DNA from: Neoceratodus forsteri
Taxonomy: Eukaryota > Chordata > Ceratodontiformes > Ceratodontidae
Length of the DNA stretch: 64,000 nt
Direction: 5' to 3'
Assembly (NCBI GenBank): GCA_016271365.2
Contig: CM057449.1
Coordinates: forward strand, 1,567,194,501 to 1,567,258,500
A model generated the notes under the pieces. That model was not told the DNA's origin. It was given only the letters and a program-made list of their open reading frames with translations, and made no database searches. The position numbers and the translations under genes are program-made. Positions within the stretch are counted from its first letter, which is position 1, and the number at the start of each line of letters is the position of its first letter. Below, piece by piece: positions 22,601-32,501 of the stretch.

Positions 22601-24400
22601 TGTTATATAGAAATATATATTATACAATGTGTATGCTTGTATTGTCAGTGCAGTGTGCTAGAGAGGATATGACAGTGAAATGCACCTTGCACTCGAGGGA
22701 ATGATGTCAGAACCTCAGGTATAAAGGAACTATTTCAAGGGGTGGGTGAGGGGTGGAAGGTTGGGCCTAAACTGTGCCCTCACAAAACAATCAGCTAAAA
22801 GCTCTCACCCACCGCTGCGATGAGTGCCTTCCTGTCAGCAAGATATCCTACACAACAATTTGACAGAGAAACTACACTGCTAATCAAACAGAGAAAAACC
22901 CAGACATCCAGACTTCTCCTTTCATTCATTTCCATGGTCATGCTTCACTCCCTTTGTGGTTTTGAGGTCCATTGGCCTACATCTCTATTCATTTCTATTC
23001 TTGCTCTGGCAGTCATCTTCTTAATCCAGCCTTCAATGGCCACTAAATGGACCAGTACACGGTTTGTTCTTGGCTTGGTACTGCATCATGCTGTCTCAGC
23101 TGCGGCAGTGACACTGCTTTCCTCTGGGCATCCTTTTGGTTCTTCAATATCTTGTTCCTAAATTCCCACCAGTTAGCCCAGGTGGCTGTCCATTCCTCTT
23201 CTCAGGACTCATCTGAACCTACCAATCTTACCATTCCTAATATTTATACTTAACTACTGTTTTGGAGCACATGCCTCAGCATTAACAACATACAGGGACA
23301 TGTTCAAATGACAATGGGACATGCACCCCATCAACATCTGTCAAGCACACACCACTATATTAGCCGGTAATACACCCCTCTTACTGCCTCTCCAGAGCTC
23401 AGTATGCTTTTACCCACTATAGCTTCATACTGCAAAGAACCAAGCCCCTCAAGAGATAGGCATTTTATATCAGCAAGACTTGTTATCAGAGGAGAGTTGT
23501 AGGGCTGCCTGGCCTAAAGCAACTGTTCTAAATTCTGCTTTTCATGGGGTTATTCTGTAACTCCAGCATTCCTTGACATTGCATTAGCGTGCACCTCAGA
23601 AGGCAAGCTCTAGCTCCTTCTGTTGAGGAGGTCATATAGGAGAAAAGCAGAAGATCACTTAGCCACTAGCTCAACAGTGTCTTGTTGTAGGTCCAGCTTC
23701 ATTCTTGAGGTTTGAACAGTTTTGTGTCAAGCCTGGAGGGATGGCCCCCATTGCAAATGGTAGAAGGGGTGTTTCCTCTTCTCCATGCTGAAGGTCTTAA
23801 CAGTAGTTAGTTAATCTCATGTTAGTTATTTTTATTACCCCTGACAGACTGGGTCTCAGATGGTGGTTTTTCCTTCCTCACTGGTCTTTCTGCATCATGG
23901 CCTTTCCTCTCTCCTTAGAGAAAGACGATGTTCTGACCATTCTACAGTATTTATGCCTTTGACTTCAGGTTTGTGGGTTCCATTCCTAAGGTATCTTTTG
24001 CCAAAGAACTCTCCATCCTGTGGCACTTCTTGGGGTGGAACCTTCCTCAAGCTGGTTTCTGTGCCTCTGGACCCGAAAAAGGTGGTAGTTTCTCAGGGAA
24101 GAGAGAGTGTGAAAGGCCAAGCTGACTGATCAAATCTGATCACTGTACTAACAGTACCAAGATACCTACAGTACTTAGCAATCTTATCCACTTTGGTTGC
24201 ATAAGCACTATACTACATTGCACAAGCATTCACCATGACAATTCAAGTAATTAACTGCATTAGTTATGCCACACTTAGACTCAGTGAACTCACTGTTAGT
24301 AATTAGGGCAGAGATGCACACTTTTCTGGGTTCTGAGAATAAGCAGTCCAATGAGTAAATGTTTACAGGTCAAACATTAACCCTCCCAAAGAGAAAACAA
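22600..24400. other. Unassigned segment
   Basis: About 1.8 kb in which I recognise no gene or element. The open frames (for example 22820-23161 and 23860-24129, plus) carry no family motif and show no coding signature. Confidence 0.3.
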
Positions 24401-25742
24401 GGATTTACCAGTCCTGAACACTCAGAACAAACTGGCAATGGTTCCTAGAGTGTGGTCTAAGTATAAGCTAGAGAGTGCCATATGGCCCTTGTAGTTGTTT
24501 ACATGAAGTGGGACCTTCCTCCCAGCCCAGATGGACCATATATTTAGACAGTGGTTAAGATTTGGTCTCTGTCAACTTGGTCAACTGATGGACGGGGACA
24601 CAGTACAGGAGTTCCAAATGATCAGAGACACATATAATCTAAGAAATACTGTCCATTACCACTTCTTAAAGCTGAGAACATACATAAATTCACTTAGGAG
24701 AGAAGACAAGACACCTACACAGGCTAATCACCTTCTCACAACAATTCAGGCAATCACACAATGAAAGCTTGAGAGGGACACATCTCGCCCTTGTATAAAA
24801 CCATTAGACATCTTTATGATGCCTGCACACAATAGAAATGGGAGGACGAAGCAGGAATTCAGCTTACCAAGAAAGAGTGGGACAGGGTCTTTCACTCAGC
24901 CAGCAGAACTACACACTCACCCTTATGGCGAGAGTTTGCATGGAAAATAAGAACAAGGTACTTTTACACACTGGTTATACAGCATAAGTGGGGGAGTAGG
25001 GCATCAGCGAGTTGCTGGAGGCACTGCGGAGAACCACTGGCTCATCATACTCACATTTTTTGGCTCTTCCCAGTGCTGCAGCCATTTTGGTGACAGGTGA
25101 CCCAGACAATGATTGGCCTATACTCATGCATCACACCCCTGACTCTAGTAAATTTACTACTAGGTCTGCCCCCCAGAGTTCAGGGGAACAGATGGAATAT
25201 ACCTATGGAAACTTCTCCTGGCAGCAGTACATAAGGCCATTACCAGAAAGTGACTGGCTAGAGAACCATTGGCTTATCAACAATAGTTGTCCATAGTTCA
25301 AGAAATACAAGATATGGAGGAATTGACATACACAAGTAAATCTAAGGACACATGTTTTTACATGCAGGTGGACTAGATGGCTCTTATCATCAAAGACTGT
25401 TCCCTGAGTTACATCCTGTGGGGGCAGATCCAACCCAGAATAGTTAAAATAGAATACACCAGATTGAAGCCCCTAAGGATTAAAAGATAGGGGACACCAG
25501 AAAATGAACATAGATAGGGTCTGGGATGGGGAGAGTGAGACAGTGGTTGACCCTTGTTTGAATAATTGCCTAGGAATTTACAGGTGTAATTTATTGGAGA
25601 TTTGTAACTATACATGTGAACAGAATGTATGGAAACTGTAAAACCTCTTGTTATTAGATAAATGAAATATTCATACAATAAAGAATTGTATTATGAATAT
25701 GAATTCGGTACCCAAATGTTTCAATAAACTAGAATAAAAAAA
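24400..25742 (+). mobile_element. L1/Tx1-like LINE 3' fragment with A-rich tail
   Basis: The plus frame 24531-24764 reads FRQWLRFGLCQLGQLMDGDT, then RDTYNLRNTVHYHFLKLRTY, the region just after the reverse transcriptase thumb in L1/Tx1 ORF2 proteins. About 250 nt on, in another frame, is CWRHCGEPLAHHTHIFWLFP followed by VLQPFW, the decayed C-terminal Cys/His domain. The remainder (25150-25740) looks like 3' UTR and ends CAATAAACTAGAATAAAAAAAG, with a polyadenylation-like signal and a short A run. Its upstream limit near 24400 is approximate. Different orientation from LINEs I and II. Confidence 0.6.
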
Positions 25743-27461
25743 GACATTAATTCTCATGAGAAAATATCTTATAACTGGTGCCATTAATTGTACAGCATGT
25801 TATGAGGCTGTCAAACATGCTTATACACACCCATGTATAATAGGAGTGTATAACAGTTTGTTTGGCCCACAGCTGTCAGTCACCAACAGCTAAGTCATAC
25901 ATTTGAGAACTGGGAGTACTTTCTGTTTTTGTTTTCTTTCAGGGACAAAAGACAAATAAAAGATAAAGGCCAGGTAACAGCAGTTGAGTACCCACAGCAT
26001 CCTCTTCAAGTTCAGTATCTTCACTCAGAATCCAGATCCGCACAGGCAGCCTGAAGTCCCATTCAATCCATCAACTTGCTGCAGCAGAGGCACAGTCAAT
26101 GCTACATAGACCACATGCCTCTCACAAGACGCTCACAGCTAAAATGATAATAACTGGATATCACGGCATGTATTCTTCTCATTTCCATTATTATGGTGTG
26201 AAGAGGCAGGGCATTGTAGTTCATCCATGGATCCACTGATGGTATCATTTACCAGATGTTAGCAGAGACAGATGTCCACAGGTAGTGGCAGCAGCTCACA
26301 CAGATGGACACATAGGACCCCCGGGGTAATGTCCCATAATCCATCCAGAACCCCAGGAGATATGGCCCCTGACTCTGAGTCCAACTAACATCTGCTAGTG
26401 GGGGAGGCAAAGGCATTGGCTCATGGGTACCAAGCTACTGGCACAAGCTTTACATGTTGATCTCCCTATTTGACTTCAGTGGATTCCAGGACACATTGTG
26501 GTGGACCACTAACTGGTAATTAATCTGTAGATGACATCCATAGTGTGCCTGAGTGATGGTAAGGTGCAGCCGAAATACATTCCAGTGCTGGCTAAATAAT
26601 TTTTTTCCAACAGTTATTATAAAAAAGAAAACATGTGAAGGTGGGTAAATTGCACTTTTTACACACTAGTGCAGTTTCATACCTTGATAAACCACTTGAG
26701 CTTAACTGTTGTGGCTTTTTGAGGTATCCTACACCTCAGGTGTGTAACAAATCCTCTTTATACACACCTCCCCATGCATTACTATATATTTAGTAGTTAC
26801 AGTGAATGGGGTTAAGCCCTCTTATAATTCACAACATCTTTACTGATGAGTAGCAAATAAAGAATAGTTAAATATCAGGGGATCCAAGTTCAAGTACTTG
26901 GAGAGTACTCAGAAAAAGACACTCACACATTCTTAGTCTTACCTATCCTCCCTGCATGCACCACTGCTCCATCAGTTCCAACCTGTCTTTCCCTTCTAGT
27001 ACAACATTGCACCGTTCTCATTGTTTTGTCTAGCTCTCTAAATGCTGGTTCAGTTCTCTCCTGTTATCATCTTCCCTCCATCCACTCCATAACCTTTTCT
27101 TCCTCCCTTCATTCCTTACACTCCCAATCATTTTTCTGTCCCCATAGTAAAAGATCTGCTTGGCAGTCTGTCTTCTCCTTCTTTGAAGGAAGCTCACCCC
27201 ACCTCTCTGCTCCTCCTCCTCCTTTACTTTTAAAGCTCTCCTATACAATTGCTCAGAATCTACCAAACAAATTTGAACTCTTAGGATCTTGGCCCATTTT
27301 TAGGATTTAGAAATGTCAGATTTTGGTCTCTGAAATCTGAAATCCTAACATGTGTTATCCATGGTCCAGCACCTCAAATGGTGCCCCCACCTCATGGGCA
27401 GCAACTTATGTAGGTATATGTACTAACCTTAGGGTGAAGACACTTATCATATAAGCATAAG
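25743..27461. other. Unassigned segment
   Basis: About 1.7 kb without a recognisable gene or repeat. Only short frames without motifs are present. It could be unique intron or very old repeats. Confidence 0.3.
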
Positions 27462-27951
27462 TGTCAGGATCTGTGTTCTGTTATGCTTTATTATGTTTTA
27501 CTGATATATGTTAGTCAAGAGAAATGCTTGTTACTCTATTTTTACTGTACTTTTATATGTGAGGCAACAGCGCCATCTTTAGCACTTGTACACCACTACA
27601 AATGACCTTGTACTACAGAGGTTCATTGTATTGTGTTATCTATGCATGTTATGCAAGTTTTACACTAGTTAGGACAGTTGCTCAGACCACCTGTTTTTGT
27701 CCAATTATATACATTTTATGAATCTTCTTTAGCCATTGCTATAGTGATTATCAGGGTATAAGACCCTTTTGTAGCATGTAGCTTCTCTGAGAATAGACGA
27801 GAGACTGCATTTACCTAGATAAGGAAAACTGGTGTTCTCCCAGTGATCACACTGTTATGGTAGTAAGCCTGTATTTCTGATCTGTAATAAATTCCATTTA
27901 TTACATAAGTACCACTTGTCTGCTGTCTCTTCCTTCTGTGCAGTTCCAACA
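27462..27951 (+). mobile_element. Possible LTR, weakly supported
   Basis: The segment starts TGTCAGGATC, has a TATA-like GGGTATAAGACCC at about 27755, AATAAATTCC about 130 bp later, and ends CAGTTCCAACA. TG...CA ends, a TATA box and AATAAA at LTR-like spacing suggest a ~490-bp solo LTR. The flanks (ATAAG on the left, AGAAC on the right) do not match, so there is no target duplication to prove it. Confidence 0.35.
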
Positions 27952-28837
27952 AGAACCTGAGAAAGAGTGATTTATCACTCCAGTTACACATGGCTATTTG
28001 ACTCAGACTTCAGAATCCAATTCTGAACTCTGACCTTGTCATATCTGACCCGCAAACAAGAAGTGAAAGCTTGTACTTCATGCCTGTCTGTCCTGGTCAT
28101 CATAGTTCTCTGTACTCTTCATCATGTGCAGTTTTTGAGTGGAGAGCTAGTTCTGTCCTTTCTGTGCTACTCTTTCTGTCTGTGTGCCCTTGATGAGACA
28201 TTTTCCTGCATTTTGTGCAAGGTGTGTCAATTTTTCATATGTGCTTATTGGTTGTTTTTTTAAATTGTTTACAATGGTTACTATTGTTTTGCTCTTCTGT
28301 GTCTGTGTCAAACTGTTTGGGTGTCCAAACTAGGACAGAAGGCCCATCAGAGCTCATAGAGGTACTTTGCTGTTTTTTTGCAGTGAAATTTGTTTGATGT
28401 TGTTTTATTAAATACTGATCCCCTCTTAATATATTGTGTGACGGTATTTAAAAAAACATTCTTATGGTACATATTAAATCTGTTCTGCAGTGTTCTGCAA
28501 TTGCTATTTTTCTTGATACATGTTTGTAAAAAAATTATTATTCTTTCAACCAAATTAGTAAACTAGTCCTGGGCAGGTTTGCTGGGGTAGACAGCATTGG
28601 GGGATTAGAAGAAATGTGGGAGTCATAAAAGGAGCCATTATTGAGGCAGTGAAATCATGCATGAGAATACTGCATAGTAGCTTAATTTCACTGGAATTTA
28701 TATTTTGCTATAGTCACTGACTGAGGTGTGTGAGCGAATATAAGGGGGACATGAAATATATGTAGTTGCCAAAATTTAGTGACACCGAATACCCAATAAA
28801 TACTTAATGTATCTGTGTCACATCCAGGATCATTAGG
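27952..28837. other. Unassigned segment
   Basis: No gene or named repeat recognised. The short frames (28036-28263, 28215-28397) are Cys/Phe-rich and carry no motif. Confidence 0.3.
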
Positions 28838-29018
28838 AGGCAGGTATAGTGCAGTGGCTTAAGGCTCTGAGCTGCAAACCTGGAGACCTGGGTTTGAATC
28901 CCACAGCTCCCACTTGCATACTGTGTGACCCTGAGCAAGTCACTTAACTTCCTTGTGCTCCCAGGTTACACCTGTAAACAAGCTTCCAGCTTAGTGTGTC
29001 TCTCCTAGTGAAAAAAAA
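28838..29018 (+). mobile_element. tRNA-derived CORE-type SINE
   Basis: A Pol III promoter is visible: A box TGGCTTAAGGC (28855-28865) and B box GGTTTGAATCC (28891-28901). The body continues GTGTGACCCTGAGCAAGTC and ACTTAACTTCC (about 28923-28952), very like the conserved core of MIR/CORE-SINEs. It ends in an A run at about 29010-29018. Such SINEs are non-coding and borrow LINE enzymes, often L2-type, to move. A second MIR-like SINE lies inverted near 55170-55430. Confidence 0.75.
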
Positions 29019-29500
29019 ATCCGCACCACATTGAACCACATTGTCAGTCCACTCCATCTCTACCTCAAACATTTCCTAAGTCAGCCTGATTGCCTTTACT
29101 TTTACTTTTACCATGTCTTTTATTTATAAAGTACTGTATTCATTTATCTTTCTGACCTGATCCACTCCACTCGTTCCACGCAACCAGCCATTCCAGTAGA
29201 GTTGCACTTGTACTAGTATATTCGTCAACTTGTTCTCTCTCTCTCTCCATTTACTCATCCACACTTGAGAGAATATCCCCAGCAGAGATGACACAACACA
29301 AATTTTGTATTCTTTAATATTTATTTAGATGGAATTAAAAAAGAAAAATATTTTGGCAACAACGTGGTTGCTTCCACTCAGGGCAAGCCACGTGGTCTCT
29401 CGGCATCACTGGGCGTCATTCAGCGTCCACTCATCACAGACCCTGCGGTTCTCCTGTTGCTATGGTGTCTGAAACTGACAGACAAAATGGGAGTTAAAAC
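29019..29500. other. Unassigned segment
   Basis: Nothing recognised beyond a short CT-rich run near 29233-29247 (TTCTCTCTCTCTCTCC). Confidence 0.3.
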
Positions 29501-29521
29501 AAGATACAGTAAGTAAAGGAA

Positions 29522-29710
29522 CTGATAGGATGTGGCTCTTTTCTTTTTAGGAGGTGATTTAGCAGCAGCAAGCTCATGGCTAATAGCAGCTGCAACACTA
29601 GGCTCAATACCGGAGCTTGCAGATAGTTCTTCGGGATTGACATTGCTCAGGTCCACCGGGTACTCCTGTTTCACCCCTCTTTTGCTATTAAGCCAGGTCA
29701 AAATAGACAT
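29522..29710 (-). pseudogene. Second copy of the transposase-like N-terminus
   Basis: From the ATG at 29710 the minus frame reads MSILTWLNSKRGVKQEYPVD, then IEPSVAAAISHELAAAKSPP and KKKRATSY. This aligns with the frame at 1-499 (MSLYSWLQRP, VAESVVHELQ, PPAKHR). Similarity stops at about 29522. After that the frame runs into unrelated sequence, from a deletion, an insertion or a lost intron. The helix-turn-helix part is absent. Codons upstream of 29710 in the same open frame (to 29845) look like read-through, not coding. Confidence 0.55.
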
Positions 29711-29929
29711 TTTAGTAAGCGCGCAGTATGCACAGATGGTCAGTAGGACAAAAGCAACTGCAATGATTTTGTCCATCTTAAATACTGAAATGATCAGCTG
29801 TTTTTTGGAAATCTCAAGCAGTAGCACTAAATCAAAGCAGCTCATATAACTTGATCAGCTGATGGCGTGAAATAAATGCGTCACGAATTGAAGGCACTAT
29901 ACAGTAGTTATCAGGAGAAACAATTATAA

Positions 29930-30280
29930 GAGACCAATCTGGTTCTCTGAAAAGGTCAGAAAACCAATGAGAACCAAAAAGAAGGCCTTTATAAAGTGCA
30001 AAGAAAAACATGAGGAATGGGGTGAATATCAGAAAAAAACTAAAGAGACCCAGATGGCAGACAAGATACCAAAGGCAGACACTGACATGTATACTGAGGA
30101 GGTCTTCAAGGGAGAGGAAAAACAGTTTTTTTAGATATATAAGGGGGAAAACAAAAGATGAGAGAAGGGGTGTCCAGGTTAAGGGGGGGCAGGATAATAG
30201 AAGAAGATGGGGAGAAAGCAGCCATGTAGAATCACTACTTCTGCTCAGTATTCACTAGGGTGAACAGTGGGTCTTTGCCA
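29930..30280 (+). mobile_element. CR1 fragment G, linker between endonuclease and RT
   Basis: The plus strand encodes a basic stretch with FFRYIRGKTKDERRGVQV, and later CTACTTCTGCTCAGTATTCAC, which matches the TTTTGCTCAGTATTTACTGA region of copy F (about 8200) where the endonuclease-to-RT linker lies. The fragment is truncated at both ends and not open throughout. Confidence 0.6.
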
Positions 30281-30397
30281 GAGAGCATTGTGAAAGCTGC
30301 ATGCATTTAGTTGTGAAATACCAAATAAAGACTAAAAAATGAAAATAAATAGTAACCTAATAGACAAACAGGCTCAGAGCAAAATTTCATAAGCCAT

Positions 30398-30870
30398 CTA
30401 CAAAAATGGAGTTATATCCAAACATTCATTTAGACCCACAGGGAACAAAGATCTTAGAGTATAGATCCATTTAGATTCCTTCTGTGAAAGTATATTTAAT
30501 CTATCTCCACCTCTACTATTTGCTTGCACATGTTCCAAACCCAGAAATTTTAAATTAACTGTGTCTCAACCATGGTAGGATGCAAAATGCACACCAATTG
30601 GTTTATCTGGTTCTGATTTCAAAATGGCACAAACATGCTTCTGCAAGCTCTCCTTGAGAGGCCGCTTTGTGTGTCCCACATGCAGCATTGGACAGGTACA
30701 TCGAACAACATATGCAACATAACATGTTGAGCAAGAAATAAATTCTTTGATCAAAACCACCTTGTTTGAAACTGGATGCATGAAAGAACCCACCTGGATG
30801 CAATAATAGCACAGATTGCACCTGCCACTGCGGAAACTACCCATAGGTTTAGGTGACATCCAAGTTGGAC
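30398..30870 (-). pseudogene. Penelope-like element, GIY-YIG endonuclease end
   Basis: The minus frame 30566-30859 reads CSTCYVAYVVRCTCPMLHVG, then HTKRPLKESLQKHVCAI and KPIGVHF, and after one TGA it continues GLEHVQANSRGGDRLNILSQ, KESKWIYTLRSLFPVGLNEC to a stop at 30398. VYxI...xYVGxT followed by E/H and RGGDR...LxxxExxWIxxLxTxxPxGLN is characteristic of the C-terminal GIY-YIG domain of Penelope-like reverse transcriptases, which nick the target. The Y of the second motif reads H (MLHVG), a possible loss of a key residue. No reverse transcriptase remains. The inverted-repeat segment at 15930-16272 may be a terminus of the same class. Confidence 0.75.
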
Positions 30871-30939
30871 GAATGTTCTGGGTTGGTTTAGTGTACAGAC
30901 TGTGTCAAAGTATCACCAATGTTCTTCCCTTTTCTATAA

Positions 30940-32110
30940 ATTACTCTTGGACTCTTACCAACAGCTTTATACAAAACTGTATCCCCTTGCAAAACTGGCC
31001 AAAAATGCGTAACTATATTAGATATTTAATTTCGACCTAAATAGGTTATCACCAACACAAGCCAAGGCTCAAAACCACATAACCTCCCTAAACTTAACCC
31101 AGCTCATCAATGAACCCACTCTTCTGAACAATAAAACCCCAAACCACATCTTGATTGACTGGGCCCTCACATCTCACCTGCATCGAATCATTTATACAGG
31201 TATTCTACCCGACACTCTATGTGATAATTTTTTGATTTACCTAGTCAGGAAGGTCCACAGGCCAAAATCACCTCCCAAAATAATTTTTAACATGTCCCTA
31301 TAAAGCCCTGGACATTACTCCTCTCCTCCAAGACTTACAAAACACTGACTGGTCTCCGTTAACCGCAGCACCCCAAGTGGATGCTGCCTTTGCCTATTTT
31401 AAAGACAAATTCCTCTCTATTTTGAATCATTATGCCCCTCTAAGATGTACCAGAATATGAAGATATCACATACCATGGATCACTTCAGAACTTCTGGCCT
31501 GTCTCCGAGCTCATGACCAGGTGTGGCATAAGCGCAAGGCAATCAAATCACCTAGTGATTTTACATTTAACCGCAAACTCCACAATGCTTGCACAAAAGC
31601 GGCAAGGTTAGCCAAAGCGGAATATTTCAGCTCCATGTTCCACACCAACCTAAATTCCCCATCTAAATTTTGGAAAGTTGTTCATGCCCTTCTCTCTTCT
31701 CTCCTCTCTCCCCCCATCCTTAAAATTAACAACTCCCTTGTTGCGGAGCAAGCTTTAGTGGCTGAGGAATTCAACTCCTATTTCACATCGTGTGCTTCCG
31801 CCCTTTTGACTTCCCTCCCCTGCTCCCTTCCCCCAACCAAAAGTACCAGCTCTTACCCCCCCAATCGACCACTTCCCGTCCTTTATCTTTCTCCTTGGTC
31901 TTGCCTGAAGAAGTACCTGCTGCTCTATTGTCCATCAACCCGTCTAAAGGTAGCTCTCCAGATGAACTGGACACTAGGCTCCTCTACCTCTCTGCCCCTG
32001 TGATTGCCTGCCCAGTTGCCAAAATTCTGAACCGCTCCTTCTCACTAGCTGAGGTTCCTAGGTCCTGGAATCATACAGTTGTTCTCCCCCTTCCCAGGGT
32101 TAGTGTCTCC
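30940..32110 (+). pseudogene. L2-like LINE ORF2 fragment
   Basis: The plus strand encodes a decayed L2-type polypeptide. Near 31070-31190 it reads THNLTSLNLTQLINEPTLLN, the end of the endonuclease. Then 31521-32003 has VWHKRKAIKSPSDFTFNRKL, ARLAKAEYFSSMFHTNLNSP and SKFWKVVHALL, the linker. The start of the reverse transcriptase is in 31790-32161: LLSINPSKGSSPDELDTRLL, YLSAPVIACPVAKILNRSFS and PRSWNHTVVLPLPR. It ends abruptly near 32110, where the R4-type LINE begins in opposite orientation. Upstream limit approximate. Stops and a frameshift at about 31900 make it inactive. Confidence 0.75.
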
Positions 32111-32198
32111 AAATGTTTAGGGATTTCTAATACTGTGGCAAGAATGGACCCCATTCTTTAGCCAGGGCATATTCAAAATGCAAGAAATTAGTGCTGTA

Positions 32199-32470
32199 TT
32201 AGTCTTTGATGTTTGCTGTGAGCGCTCTTCTCAGCACACGCAACATCCCCAAGATGGCTTCCTTTTGAAGTTCATAAGGTATCACAAGTATTGGTAGCAT
32301 ATTTAAATGTGCCTGAAAGTTCTTTTTGATTAGTCTCATTGCTCCAAGCACTAGTGGAACAATTTGTGTGTCCTTATTCCACATCAGTTTGGTTTCTGAC
32401 TGCATATCCCCCGGGTCGTGCCTGAAAATAGGCAGGATTTGTCTAGTGCACTTACCCGGTCAACAAAAGC

Positions 32471-32501
<31 letters not shown>

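Noticed and set aside
22820..23161. Hydrophobic 113-codon plus frame
   Set aside because: No motif, no homologous frame nearby and no splice or promoter context.
28855..28901. A functional tRNA gene
   Set aside because: A and B boxes are present but no cloverleaf or acceptor stem closes; it is the head of a SINE.
29711..29845. N-terminal extension with a membrane-like helix (IIAVAFVLLTICAYCALT)
   Set aside because: It lies upstream of the conserved MSILTWL start, and the other copy at 499 has no such extension.
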